From the NCBI GenBank assembly GCA_945859605.1, contig OX243820.1:28403708-28467707 (forward strand): 64,000 nt of DNA. Direction: 5' to 3'. Below, piece by piece: positions 25,769 through 38,324 of this stretch. Positions within the stretch are counted from its first letter, which is position 1; each line of letters starts with the position of its first letter. The notes under the pieces were generated by a model. That model searched no databases. It saw only the letters and a program-made list of their open reading frames with translations, and was not told where the DNA came from. This DNA is from Lumbricus rubellus (lineage: Eukaryota > Annelida > Clitellata > Crassiclitellata > Lumbricidae). The translations under genes and the position numbers were made by a program.

Positions 25769-27913
25769 CTGTCGGCTGAGATGGTCCAGGTTGTTGTTCG
25801 TGGCAGTGGCAGCCGAGTGAAGGACGAGAGGTCGTTTGATGGGAGTGCCTTCCGCCGATGAACCTCCTGCTCCTCCTCCTCCGTTGTCCCTGGAGCCAGC
25901 CTGGAGCATCCTCAGTCCTTCCGGTCGACCGGCGGACACCGCTTCCTTCTCCATCGGATGCTGGAGCGAGTGGTGGGAGTTTCTCGGTCGGATGATCATG
26001 AGCCAGAGGACGAGGACGACGACAACGAGGAGGCAGCTGCTGCCGACGACGACGACGACGATGACGACTGGATGTGGTAGAACATCCATCGAGGACGACG
26101 AGGAGGAGGATTCGGAGAACGGGATGGACCGGTTGACGACGATGTTCAGCTGAGCGGAAGTGGACTGCTGGTGCGGGTGTCCGTGGTCCTCGGCGACGAC
26201 GTGCAGGCGGTAGACGTGGTAGTGGACGTCGAGGAGGACGCGGTTGACGAAGACGCTGCCGAGGATGGGATCCAGGTGGAACATTCCGTCGTCGTTGCCG
26301 CTCTGCAACCGGAAGCTGATCTTCGAGTTCAGGTCCTCGTCTCGGTCCTTCGCCTGCAGCGTCGTCAGGACGAGTCCGACTGGGACCCGACTGGACACGT
26401 GGAGGGTGTTGTTTGATGGGGATGGGAACTCGAAGACGGGGGAGTTGTCGTTGTCGTCCTCAACGTAGATGACCAGAGAGGCTGAGCTGGTGAGAGGGGG
26501 AGTGGCGGCGCGGTCTATGGCGGCGACGGCTAGGTGGTAGATGGGTTGGTCCTCGCGGTCCAGCTTGCAGCGGGTAGAGATCGTTCCGTTGTGTGGGTCG
26601 ATGTGGAAGCAGTCGGTCGCCTGGTTTTCCTGCAGGAAGGCGTACTCGACGACATTGAACGGTTCAAGGTCACGGTCAACGGCCGATGTCTCCCCCACGA
26701 AGGCCCCAGGGTCCTCGTTCTCTCGAACGCTGAACGAGTAGCTGGACTGAGTGAAGATGGGACTCTCGTCGTTCATGTCCTTGACGCCGATCACCACTTG
26801 CGTCGATCCAGTCCTCTGAGGACTTCCACCATCGATGGCCAGGACGTGGAAGCGGTAGAAGCTGTCCTCCTCGCGGTCGATGACGTGTCTGGCCATGACG
26901 AGACCTCGCGCACTGACGGCGAACGCCAGCGACATCTGTCCGGGAATTACGAACTGAATCCTTCCGAAGTCTCCGTCGTCATCGTCGGTTGCGTTCAGCT
27001 GGACCACACCCTGGCCCTTCTGGTTGTTCTCGAAGACCGATACGCGGTAGACGGGATCAGAGAAGATCGGACTGTTGTCGTTTTCGTCAAGGACGTTGAC
27101 GATCAGAGACTTGACGGTGCGCTGCTGAGGGGTTCCGTAATCGATGCAGTCAAGGCTCACGTTGAACACGGCGATCTGTTCTCGGTCTATCTGTCGCGCT
27201 GTGAGGATCTGGTACTCGGTCTCCGACTGCTGGACGAGGGACCGCTTCACCAGCGTGAAGAAATCATCCTCCAGGGAGCATCCGACGGTCCCGTTGGACC
27301 CTGCATCCGGGTCAAACACGGTGACATGTGCCACGAAGGTCCCGATGGGGGAGTTCTCCGGAACGGACGCCCAGTCGGATCCAACTGCCGCAAGGGTGTT
27401 GACCGTAATCTCCGGTCTGTTATCGTTCGTATCCTCAACGCTGACGAGGACAGTGACGTCAACCGGATGTGAGTCAGGTCCTTGGTCCTCGGCGGTGACG
27501 ATCAGCTGGTAGGCGCTGACCTGCTCCCTATCAACATCCTGCTTCAACGTGATCGCACCCGTCACGTTGTCGATGGCGAACACGTGACCGTACAGCGCAT
27601 GCGTCTGACCCGTGAACCCGTAGACAATCTGACCGTTGGCGCCGACGTCAGCGTCCGTGGCGCGAACGGTTCCTATGGTAACGTTGCGTGACGTATTCTC
27701 GACGACGCTGACGTCATAGTTCTGTCGGTCGAAGACTGGGTCGTTGTCGTTGGAGTCGAGGATCCTGGCCGTCACGTTCAGAGAGTCAGACTTCGCAGGG
27801 TCTCCACCGTCGAAGGCGATCAACGTCATCCGGTATTCGTCCTGTGCCTCCCGGTCCAGACGTTCCATCAAGAGGAGACGAACGTCAAGGAAGCCGTCCA
27901 ACTTCGAAGTTAC
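25769..27913 (-). CDS. Protocadherin exon 2: EC2-EC7, transmembrane helix, proximal cytoplasmic tail
   Basis: Large exon of 715 codons. It begins after a ...GATAAG acceptor at V of VTSKLDG and ends ...CTCAGCCGACAG followed by GTACTG (donor 25768-25763), phase 0 at both ends. Successive EC boundaries show the DxNDN linkers: DSNDNDPVF (end of EC2), EDTNDNRPE (EC3), DENDNSPIF (EC4), KDMNDESPIF (EC5) and EDDNDNSPVF (EC6). A membrane-proximal EC7 lacks the terminal motif. DRE and DxD calcium ligands recur in each domain, and several N-glycosylation sequons are present. A Ser-rich stalk precedes a Val/Leu transmembrane helix (HPVVIVVVVVGSS through VLWLMII), then a basic RPRNSHH stop-transfer and a Gly/Ser/Ala-rich tail. 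Seven EC repeats in total match delta-1 protocadherins; clustered and delta-2 types have six. The frame stays open past the donor for 111 codons only because the intron begins with a pentamer repeat. Confidence 0.95.
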
Positions 27914-28744
27914 CTTATCATCAGCAGAATACAGTTTCCGTTGGCACAAAATGCCACAAATACATGTATAGTATAGGGAACTAAACTTCCCTACAGTTAG
28001 TAAAGTATATGCATTGCCTTTGTACAGTATCTGATGACGACGCTAAACCCTAGGCCTAACCCTAACCGATTTTCACGACGCCTAATCTGATCCTAAACGA
28101 CACTTTGGTCCATGACAGTATATTATAGCTATGAAAATTTCGTAAAGATTTTAGAGTCAATGGATGGTGATATTTGACACAACTGGGGTGGATCTCCCCA
28201 GGATTTACTTCCGTCCCAGAAAAATTGACAAAATGATAGTAGTTTTGGTTGCTGTTTACATTATCGTGCTATGAAATTATGAACTGTTATAAAAATAACG
28301 GTGATATTATTTACTATTATATCATAATTATAATACTAGCATGGTGCAAATTCCAATTACGAGGATCCCGTCCCAAATAATGCAAAATTTCGTTTTGACG
28401 ATTGTATACATTGACGAGAAAACGCCTTAAACGAATGGCGCAGAGATGGCCGTGCAATAAATAAATATTATTAGTAGGCCCTATTTAGTGCAGAGTAAAG
28501 CAATGGCCGTCAATGTGCTCAAATGGATAAGACAGATGCGTGAGATAAGGTAAGCATGGTTATTGGTCATTGGTCAAGCAGAGGGAACAGATAGGATAGA
28601 TGGACAAGATTAATATGCTTAAAATTGGTAAATAATTCATGTAAGAGATATAGGCTAGATTGGATAAGACACAGGAAATCAGATAATTAAGAGTGTGTGA
28701 TAAAATACGAAGATATGCCTAAGCATTATGCGAAACAGATAAAC

Positions 28745-28996
28745 AAATAATTTTATCGAGCTTCTTGTCCCCCCCCCGGGTCGCGCACTTCTGTCGTGCA
28801 ACGCCATGCATTCTTTGTCGCTGGCCATGCAATCTGGAATGTGCTTCCGGTATAAATATATTATGCTTAATGCCCAGCTCCCTTGATACCAAGATTTATT
28901 CTACCCTTAAGACTGTTCTTCTTATAGCCGTGGTTGGGTCGGGAGCGCTTCCGAGTAGTTGATCTTGAAAGGGCGCTATATAAATCTGTGAAATGA
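28745..28996 (+). mobile_element. LINE 3' end in protocadherin intron 1
   Basis: A frame-broken reading shows HSFVAGHAIWNVLPV, then LDTKIYSTLKTVLL, the xxWNxLPxx...FKxxLKTxLF C-terminal pattern of CR1-like LINEs. The tail ggagcgcttccgagtag...ttgaaagggcgctatataaatc ends in aatgaatga. Confidence 0.75.
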
Positions 28997-29043
28997 ATGA
29001 AGATAAGTCAATCTAAGATCGATAATAAGATATCTGCACTGAC

Positions 29044-29595
29044 CTTCAGTCCAAACTTGGTCCAGTAGGTGAGCAGCTCATATCGATGGACTCCAAAGGC
29101 GGGACTATCTGCATCGGTGGCAGACGGTAACAGGAAGGTACTTCCGACGGACGCCGACTCGAGTATGGCCAGCACCGACTGTGTCTCACTGAACCGCGGT
29201 GGATTATCGTTGATATCGATAACGCTTATCGTTACCTTGATGATCCGGAAGTAGTCGACCGGTTGGACGGTGACGTCAAGGTTGACCTCGCAGACGTCAC
29301 TCTGACGACACCACGGCATGACGTCACGGTCGATGACGCCACTCGTTCGGATGACGCCATCCGAAGTCCCGATGGACAGCGGGATCGGCGGATCGGACAG
29401 GAAGCGGAACTCCAGCTGCTGGATCTCGTGTTTCTGGTAGAGCTTCCGGATTCCGGAGCTGACGATGACGTTTCCGACCCTCGTTCCGATCGCCACCTGT
29501 TCTTGAAGTGCGTACTGAACCGTGTCGTCCGATAGAACGACGACGCAGTGAAGGGTGACGGAGATCAAAGACAAGGGAAGCAGCACCGAAAGCAT
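29044..29595 (-). CDS. Protocadherin exon 1: signal peptide, EC1, start of EC2
   Basis: First coding exon (184 codons) of a calcium-dependent adhesion receptor of the plasma membrane. The ATG is at 29595-29593; an in-frame TTG lies 9 nt upstream, but no in-frame ATG occurs before the upstream stop near 29652. Residues 1-22 are a hydrophobic signal peptide. EC1 follows and ends with the calcium-binding motif DINDNPP (about 127-133). EC1 carries the Cys-X5-Cys pair (C96, C102) typical of protocadherin EC1 domains. EC2 opens with ILESASVG and DADS and is cut after FGLK. The exon ends CTGAAG followed by GTCAGT (donor 29043-29038), phase 0. Joining to the next exon restores a continuous EC2 (FGLK then VTSKLDG). 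The intron is 1130 nt and holds a LINE 3' end. Identity as a protocadherin is clear; orthology to one vertebrate gene is not established. Confidence 0.93.
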
Positions 29596-29929
29596 TGTCT
29601 CCAATCGAGTTTCGCCGCAGATCAGAATCGATTCATAGGTTTCCTCGGTCTAGTGACCGCGGTAGTACGGGTTGAATGAAAACCTTGTCTGCAAACAGAC
29701 ATTGCGTATGCATGTAAGCCATGTATGCATACCGTCATACATACATGTACACTTGTACAGTGTACGCATACACAAATGAGGGTATTATAGGTCAGTCCTT
29801 TTCCCACCCTTTCTGCTTGTCTTCCCGCCGTCAGTGTACGGTCGGTGTACACATTACGACTAAGTTGACTATAGGGATACGCAGGTGGGGCAGAAATCTT
29901 TGATCAAATATTTGTAGTGGCGTAAATTT

Positions 29930-30115
29930 TACCCCACCTCACCCCTTACCTCTTCCTGATCACCCTTGATTCAACTCTCACACGACCTAACCCTACTCAC
30001 GACCCAACCCCCGATCTCTCCTCGACCTCCCCCCGACCTAGACCCCCGACCTAATCCCCAACCTTACCATCCCCCGACTTAACCCCCACCCAAACTCCCA
30101 CCTAACCCTTGTCGA
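29930..30115. repeat. C-rich degenerate repeat (CCCCGACCTAA-like) upstream of the protocadherin
   Basis: Irregular copies of an 11-12 bp unit of the type CCCCCGACCTAA, resembling a degenerate telomere word. On the minus (gene) strand it is G-rich with runs of 3-6 G, so quadruplex formation is possible. It lies 335-520 bp 5' of the protocadherin start codon. Confidence 0.6.
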
Positions 30116-31109
30116 CCTCGCGACTGGAAGTCCAGTGTGCTGACCACGGCACTACAAAACACCCAAATTAATTGAATATGTTAATGCTCGTCTAATTCTT
30201 TTTCTCTTCTCTTTCTCTCTGTCTGTGTGTTTGTGTATATATTATATTGGTCACATTCTATAGCGCCTTTAAACACCTCTGAATTGGCGCTGATGCAAAA
30301 CCTTTTAGATCTATGCGATTGTCCCCACACGACAAACGGATCCATTTTAAATCATCTGAATCTACTCAACCATCGACCACAGTCGGTTTTTTGTTAGAGT
30401 CTTAGACTTCTCCTCCAACAGTCTCCGTTTAAGAGAAGTCTTACGAGTCGGCTGGAGAAGCTCTCAATTATTGTGACGCGTTTAAGATCTAGAAACCGCG
30501 AGCTCCCGCACTTGTCCCCCGACTCGCTGTAAAAGACACCTAATTTGTTTAAATACCCGTGATAATACTCTGGGTTTTTAATCAAATTTCTTCGCACTAA
30601 AGTGAAATTGAGAAATAAACAGTACGCCCTACAAGAAACCTCTATGCACTTGCACTTGTAGGCCTACTTGCACCTTTATGTACTTGCTTTTAATTTCCTG
30701 CTCTGCATTTTTAAGCTCGTGACAAATAATTTTAACCGTGATCATTCTGTCTTCTTAGTCTACCCTAAATTTCAACCGGCGCCCATGCAACCTGGAAACT
30801 CAATCGATTTTTTTCCTAGTAATTTTTCTTATCCACGAGTGGAAGACGCGGCCTTTTTCCGTTTTTGGTATTTCCCATCTTCCGGTTCGTTTTTCAGTTC
30901 ATTTCTCTTCATGTGTTTTTGTGTTTTCGTTTCCAATCGATTTCCTCATTTCATATTTTCCACTTTGTTCTTGTTCCTTTTTGATCCTCGTCTTATTTCG
31001 TCGACAATCATCAAATCCGTTGACACATCAAATCATTCTCGATTTCTTCTTCTTCTTGCCATTCGTTGTTATTACACTCCTCTCATGTGTCTCTTGTCAT
31101 TCATCCCTC

Positions 31110-31216
31110 TTCCTTCAATCTCTGTCTGTCTCTGTCTGTCTGTCTGTCCGTCTCTGTGTCTGTCTCTCTGTCTCTCTGTCTGTCTGTCTTTCTCTATGCC
31201 TCTGTCTCTCTCTGTC

Positions 31217-31258
<42 letters not shown>

Positions 31259-31274
31259 CTCTATTCTCTCTCTG

Positions 31275-31327
<53 letters not shown>

Positions 31328-31400
31328 TTCTCTGTCTCTCTCTGTCTCTCTCTGTCTCTGTCTCTCTGTCTGTCTGCCTGTCTCTGTCTGTTTCTCTTTG
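31110..31400. repeat. (TCTG)n/(TC)n
   Basis: Compound microsatellite. Confidence 0.97.
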
Positions 31401-31574
31401 CATTTATTCTGATTTTTCCTCTTCCACTGAATTCCCTCCGAGTTTCCCACCTCATCTGCTTCATGTAGCCTATTATTCTTAATTTTTCCAGCCTGCTTCG
31501 TTGCTAAACGCACCGTTTAAAGATCAAACATCAGGTTATATACGACTGTCATGAAATCTGTAGTTTCCGTTCAT

Positions 31575-31910
31575 TCGATCCCCTATACCTCTTCATTCGT
31601 TCATTCACTCATTCATTAATTCATTCAGTCATTCATTCGTTCGTTCATTCATTCGTTCGTTCGTTCATTCATTCATTCATTCATTCATACATTTATTCAT
31701 TCGTTCATTCATTCATTTATTCATTCATTCGTTCATTCGTTCATTCGTTCATTCATTCACTCATTCATTTATTCATTCATTCATTTATTCATTAATTTAT
31801 TCGTTCATTCATTCATTCGTTCGTTCGTTCTTTCGTTCGTTCATTCCTTCCTTCCTTCATTCATTCATTAATTTATTTGTTCGTTCATTAATTCATTCGT
31901 TCATTTCGAG
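31575..31910. repeat. (ATTC)n/(GTTC)n array
   Basis: About 330 bp of attcattcgttc. It ends at a retroposon-tail-like sequence, 31915-31955 (tatagctcctctccaagag). Confidence 0.96.
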
Positions 31911-32157
31911 AATTTATATAGCTCCTCTCCAAGAGACCTATACACAGTGGCGCAGTGTCTTCTGCTATATACGTTTTGACCCTCAGTGTGTCGTGCATAC
32001 AAATAATACTCCCGATCGACCGCCTACATAGTACACACCCGGCTGTAGAACCTGTTTTCTTCCGAGAATTGACATAAATTATGCCGAAGCTATTGCGCCC
32101 ACCTATGACGCGGACCATCCACCTTAAATGCCACGCTCCGCGAGTAAACCTAATGCC

Positions 32158-32230
32158 CTCTCTGTCTCTGTCTTTGTCTCTGTCTCTGTCTCTCTGTCTA
32201 TGTCTCTGTCTCTGTCTCTGTCTATCTGTC

Positions 32231-32286
<56 letters not shown>
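32158..32286. repeat. (TCTG)n/(TC)n
   Basis: Compound microsatellite. Confidence 0.97.
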
Positions 32287-32659
32287 GGCCTCTCTTCCCG
32301 CTTGTCGGCTTTTCGCCCATCTCGCTTGGGGACCAACATAAATACCTTTATTAGCTCCGACTACGACTTTTCCACTGGGCAGTAGAAATATACGCGCGCT
32401 TCTGATCACGTTCATGCAATGTATCCAGACATGTATACAGAGTGCTCTTCTTCCTCTTACGCTATGCATCTATAGGCTCTACATATAAATATATATAATT
32501 TATATATACATGTACGCTATATGGCGGTAAACTCGGCGCTCACGTTGTGTGTAATGTGATATTTTACTTTCTGGTTTAAACGCACCCGTGAGAGTAAGTA
32601 AGTTAAATGCGTCCGTTGAGGTTGATTAATGTCTAGACATATTTGTCACTGTCAGCCGA

Positions 32660-32790
32660 GTCAAGAAGCGATGATTATATACCAAAGCAGGCCGAGAGGC
32701 CACAGTCTTTGTGCCGTGCGCATGGGGTGAACGGTTTGGGGTTCAAGTCCGATGAACTGTGGTTGGGCGGAAATTGGGCTCTAAACATCT
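32660..32790 (+). mobile_element. Possible tRNA-like SINE remnant
   Basis: GGGGTTCAAGTCC at about 32738-32750 is a good B box, and a tRNA-like stretch precedes it. No clear A box or tail was seen. Confidence 0.25.
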
Positions 32791-33644
32791 TGCATATGAT
32801 TGCCGTGCTTGCAAACTACCTGCAACGTTACTGGTTAGGACTATAATTAGATAGATCTAATAGCGTATTTGAAGAAATTTTCAATAACATTGTTTATGAC
32901 GGCAGACGAAGCCGAATTTTGCTACGTAACGGATGTCCAGCCCTCATTTGACGTAGTTATTAAGTTTGACATTACGCATTGCAGGATTTCCAATATCTGT
33001 ATCATAGGAATCATTCATCGAATCATCGTTCGTGATTCTGCCACCATGCAGTAGTGTCGCCAGCCATGCAATTTCTGCAGGTCGCTTCAGGTCCATGAGT
33101 GTAATTCAGCAGGTCGAAGAATGTAAAAAAGACAGAAGAAATTAACAAGAATTTAGGCAAGTACAGCAATACGGCAGGCCAAGTGCGAATTATGATTATA
33201 GGCATAACATCGGATAGGTTATAGTACACACATGCAGGAAGAGACCTATAGCCTATCACTTTCACAAACTTCTCAACTGCTTTTTTCAATAATAATCAAT
33301 CATAATTGTAGAGCTTGATTTACACAACCCGTGCTTTATCCGAGTAACAAATAACGAGCATAGGCCATCGGTTTAATGGCTCTACCAGATGGGCCTACAA
33401 GACCTACATGTAACTTTCAAATCTGCAAAAATTGCAGAGTCGAGGTCGGCAATTTAACCACTGGAGAAACAAGATTCCGGCGGCTGAAATTCACTTCGTG
33501 GTCCTCGAAGATGTTGATTGCGAATCGGCAGAGAACAGAGAATCTAATTTAGAGAACGATAAAATGATATTACTGAGGATAGTGAAAGAGGATTCATGAG
33601 ATGGGACGAAAATCTTAAATGCATCTCTCCATTTCTTCTGATTG

Positions 33645-34168
33645 TCTTTCTGCTTTCATTGTCCTTCTGCTTTCATTGTCTTTCTGGTTACATTGTCTTT
33701 CTGTTTACATTGTCTTTTTGGTTACAATGTCTTTCTGGTTTCATTGTCTTTCTGGTTACATTGTCTTTCTGGTAACAATGTCTTTCTGGTTTCATTGTCT
33801 TTCTGGTTACATTGTCTTTCTGGTAACAATGTCTTTCTGGTTTCATTGTCATTCTGGTTACATTGTCTTTCTGGTTTCATTGTCTTTCTGGTTTCATTGT
33901 CTTTCTGGTTACATTGTCTTTCTGGTTACATTGTCTTTCTGGTTACAATGCCTTTCTGGTTTCATTGTCTTTCTGGTTACATTGTCTTTCTGGTTTCATT
34001 GTCTTTCTGGTTTCATTGTCTTTCTGGTTACATTGTCTTTCTGGTTACAATGTCTTTCTGGTTTCATTGTCATTCTGGTTACATTGTCTTTCTGGTTTCA
34101 TTGTCTTTCTGGTTTCATTGTCTTTCTGGTTACATTGTCTTTCTGGTTACAATGCCTTTCTGGTTAGG
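33645..34168. repeat. 17-bp minisatellite
   Basis: About 30 copies of tttctggttacattgtc, with gttac/gtttc/gtaac variants alternating in a higher-order pattern. All three + frames are open across it. Confidence 0.97.
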
Positions 34169-34902
34169 CCTATATTGTCTTTCTTCTGCATCTGTAGCAA
34201 GGAAGAGATGGTATTTGTCTGAATGCCACTCACTGAATTGTCGCAAAATTGCAATAGACTCTGTAGGGCGGCCATGCCACTTTTTTGCTGCGTTTTGAAT
34301 CGTCAAAAACAGAGGTGCACGGACTCACTTCACGTGATAATATAACTTTTGTTCTGTTTGAGGTGTTTTGCTGAAACTTAGGTGCTTCACGTAAATACGA
34401 TTTAAACCTGTAAAAATTATATTTGAGAATTGATACTTCAGGCACCCACACAGACAAACACCCATGCAATGACAGACAGACACACACACAGACAACAACA
34501 ACAACAACAACTAACGTAGACATAGACACACACATACACACACAAATACGGACACACACACACACACACACGTATACTACATGTATGTAGCCTCTATTAT
34601 GACTGCATACACATGTACTGTGATGTACATAGATTAATATACATATACATTATGTATACACACATACACTACATGTAAGTAAGCCGTAAAGTAAGCCGTT
34701 TATTGACAAAGCATCAAACACGTACAAAAGAGCAGTAATCAGTACAAATTCAATGACTTTCGAGTGATCGGTGCATAAGTCAAAGGGTCAATCCAAAAAG
34801 GTCGTATGGACCCGCTGAGGCTGGATTGACCCTTCCTTTCTCAATAACATTTGGCTATTGTAAAAAAAACAACATTCCACATATATGGCACTCCTGGAAA
34901 TA

Positions 34903-35169
34903 CAATGTAAAATCTTAGAATCTATGGATAACCGAGAACTTTCTCTAGGAATATTTTTTGATCTATCCAAGGCCTTTGATACTGTAAACCACAAAATTTT
35001 ATTAAAAAAACTTGAACACTATGGTATCAGAGGTGTAAGTAAGGCATGGATTTCTGATTTTCTTCACAACAGATCACAACATGTTTATTTTAAAGGTCAT
35101 TTATCTGTTGGTAAACCCATCAGTTGTGGCGTACCTCAGGGTTCAATTCTGGGGCCATTATTATTTCAT
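34903..35169 (+). pseudogene. LINE reverse transcriptase fragment
   Basis: The frame contains FFDLSKAFDTVNHKIL (RT motif A) and CGVPQGSILGPLLF (motif B), with a typical spacer (LKKLEHYGIRG ... WISDFL). It stops matching just before the YADD motif, where the sequence changes into AC/AT-rich DNA. It belongs to the CR1/Jockey-type non-LTR group by motif style. The upstream endonuclease and the downstream part are absent. Confidence 0.88.
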
Positions 35170-35395
35170 AAACACACACAAATATACAACAAACAGACAT
35201 ATATATATTATATATATATAATTATGTATGAGCTGTATGAGTATAATGTGTATGCATATATGCGTTTATATATGTTATAGTAATGTGTATGACATGTATG
35301 CAATCAGACTATGTATTAAATAAGACTAACGTCAGAATTGAGACGTCGTGTTAACAGCGAAGGAAGGAAGGAATCGGTCGATGTGATGTATCCGA

Positions 35396-35403
35396 CAACG
35401 ACG

Positions 35404-35435
<32 letters not shown>
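35396..35435. repeat. (GACAAC)n
   Basis: Short hexamer/triplet repeat, followed at 35565-35720 by several G-homopolymer runs. Confidence 0.9.
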
Positions 35436-36425
35436 ATAGCAATCATCCCGATATCTGCAGCAACGTTCGCTCTAACCACCGCAGTAGGACGACGCAGCAT
35501 TTTTATCGGAATTTAATTTCATAGTCGCCGATATTAATCGAAATTATTGGCAGGCGTTGACGATCTTGGAGGGGGGGTGTTGGGGTGGGGGGCGGGGGGG
35601 GGGGGGGGTAAGGGAGAGGGGAGAGGGGGGTCGACGGTCGAAGGAAACTATCCGATTGATCGGTGGATTGATCGGCGGATAGTGGGTGGGTGGTGGTGGG
35701 GGGGGGGGGGTGGGGAGTCTTCCCCAGATATGTATCCGTCTGCAATGCCACAACGCAAAGATCTATGACGGGTCCGATGGGGTCGTCAAACGTTTGTCTT
35801 AAGAGTCCATAAACTGTGCGGGAGATGGGGGACATGGGGGAGATGGGGGTAGGAGAAGAAGAAGAAGCGCTGACGACTGTGGGGCAGTGTGGGGCAAGGA
35901 AGGAAATTGGTCCATAAATACACGAAACCAATGTCGTATAATAATATAATATTCGCGAGATGCATGCTCCACACGAGATGTTAGATTAATGTTTGATTCG
36001 AGAGGGTCTTGCCGCGTCGATGGTCCATCTATTTTTATGTGCCATGGCCGAGCATGGTATACGGACTCTCTTGCGGATTCATGTCGGATGCTGTATGAGA
36101 CAATAAATGTGGCCGTGGGGATTGCTGAACCAGACAACTGGTGATAAGATAGTAGACGTAGTAGTAGTGATTTGAGTTTGACGACACTGTGTGATAAGAA
36201 AAATCGTTGGCGTTGCCTTCCTCCTTCGCACAGGCTTGGGACTGGCACTGTCAGAGTGTAAACAGTGGCGGAGCTAAGTCGTAGTTACTTTCGCTTTTGA
36301 ACGGAGCCTATTACAATGTACGTCAGCAGACCAATTTGCGTGTCTGGAATTTGTATAAATTGTGTCAAAACAGCAGCAATGATTCCATTTCCTATTTCAT
36401 TTATATATTTTATTTCTCCATATCT

Positions 36426-36631
36426 ATAGCGCCCTTTCAAGCTCTCTACTCAGAGGCGCTCCCCACTACAGCGCGGGCACTGCATCGGAGTTTCACACCG
36501 AAGCGCCAGCGCAATTGCAAGTGAAGTACATGTACCTGCTCAAGGTCCCTATTTGGCTACCTGAGGCAGATTGAACCTGAAACCCTCGGGCTGCAAAGGC
36601 AACGAATATACCCAATGCACCACCGCGCCCA
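36426..36631 (-). mobile_element. tRNA-derived SINE, degenerate
   Basis: Same body and tail as 40433-40627 (tcggagtttcacaccgaagc, tactcagaggcgctcc). The tRNA-like head is diverged, with the B box region altered. Confidence 0.8.
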
Positions 36632-37309
36632 CAACTCTTCAACTACATCCAATGGTCACATTACACCATTGGACACCGATGATTTTGAATGTCATCGGGC
36701 TAAATGTTAATCGTTTTTCACCGTGAATTAGCACCGACACAATTTATTTTTACTGCTAATTGACGAACATCGTATAGTTTTACTGTTAATTAACTCTAAC
36801 ATTATTTGGAAGCCACATGTAGCGCATAGAACATGATTAGTCTCTCTCGGAGCGGCGCTATATAATTTTTTCCATTACGCTGCTGCCAGACTATAATATG
36901 CCACAAAACTCAGTGTTCTCGCCAGTCGATTAACATCACGCTCTGCTAATGCTGCACTTTCTCGATAAATATTTATTTCTGCCGTTCCAGCCGTTACTTT
37001 CAAAATGAACGTGGCATTCGTGATAACGTTTGATTATAAAAAAAACTGTTTTGGAGCGACCTCTGTGACCGCACCACATTATCGACTGCAAGCAATAGTA
37101 TCTGCTGTTACCAGCCAACGCTGTATGACGATGAGACTGTACGCATACCCCAATTTCCCCCCCCCCAACCACACACACCACAGACAATAATTGGGGCCCT
37201 CTATCGCCACGCCTCGATACTAAACGACCCCACAAACGAAATCGATACTGCGCGACTTCACAGGAAAAAGCTAACGTCAAAATTTGTAAACCTCTTCATC
37301 CGCAATGAA

Positions 37310-37600
37310 CGACTGGGCGCCCGACCCGACGGGGGGGGGGAGTTGGGAGGGAGGACGCCCGCTCTATTAGTTTTTCCCGGACAACTCCGAAAACGCCCGA
37401 GTTCGTACGAGAGATTCGGCCGACGACGCGGACGCCATTACGCGCTGGCGCTGATCAGAGTTGGCGCGAAAAGTCAATAACCAATAAAGGCCGTTCAGCG
37501 GCGATCTTATTACTCTTCTTCGCACATCGATAAAACCGGAAAGGCAAATAATTCTCGCTCCGTTTGAGAGTCGATGATCATCATCATCGGAACGACGGCG
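37310..37600. promoter_or_regulatory. CpG-rich block with E2F-like and CCAAT motifs
   Basis: A CpG-dense segment in otherwise AT-rich DNA. It holds GGCGCGAAAA (E2F-type, 37463-37472) and CCAAT (37481-37485) 8 bp later, plus several CG-rich words. It ends at a long GAT microsatellite. No exon could be supported on either strand, so a promoter role is only suggested. Confidence 0.25.
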
Positions 37601-37636
37601 CCTGACTAAATGGATTTAGAGACGACTCAACGAGCA

Positions 37637-37652
37637 GAATGATGATTGCGGC

Positions 37653-37686
<34 letters not shown>

Positions 37687-37725
37687 ATGATGATGATGAT
37701 GATGTTGATGATGATGATGATGATT

Positions 37726-37803
<78 letters not shown>

Positions 37804-37990
37804 TTGATGATGATGATAATGTTGATGTTGTTGATGATGATGACGATAGCAATTATAATGGTGATGATGATGATGTTGCTGTTGTTGTTGATGATTATGA
37901 TAACGATGTCAATTATTGTCATGATGATGTCGTTTCTGTCGATGACGATGACAATGGTGATGACAGATGATGATGATGATAGTGACTATG
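37637..37990. repeat. (GAT)n microsatellite
   Basis: Near-perfect core at 37654-37830; the poly-Met and poly-Ile frames are artefacts. Confidence 0.98.
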
Positions 37991-38324
37991 ATGATGGTGA
38001 TGACAATTATGATTACAGTCGTGATTGTAATGACGATGCCCAATGATGATGAAGATGACGATATCTGTATGCGTCCATCCGTCTGTCCGTCTGTCCAGTT
38101 GTCCGTTTGTCTGTGTGACATTGTGTATTCTTCCATCCGTCCATCTCTTCGTCCTGCCTGCAATCAGTCCGTCAGTCTCCGCTTCGTCAGTCATTTCAGT
38201 TCCCGTGTTATGTAAGGTAACGTAGTATGAACTGACATTGTCAATAATAATTCATCTGTCTGTCGTTGATATAATATCCTTCCACTGTCCTATATAATTG
38301 TCTCGCTCCGTCAAAACAATCCTC

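Noticed and set aside
26534..27472. 312-codon open frame on the + strand
   Set aside because: It is antisense to the protocadherin EC domains; the minus strand has the conserved cadherin motifs.
28028..28075. Telomere-like CCCTAA words
   Set aside because: Only two or three irregular copies; not an interstitial telomere array.
33619..34298. Overlapping open frames with SFWFHCLSG repeats resembling a membrane protein
   Set aside because: The same peptide arises in all three frames of the 17-bp minisatellite.
35503..35931. Minus-strand frame with a good polypyrimidine/CAG acceptor and the reading FDDPIGPVIDLCVVALQTD
   Set aside because: The second half is poly-Pro from C-runs, no donor is visible and no family was recognised; too weak to call.
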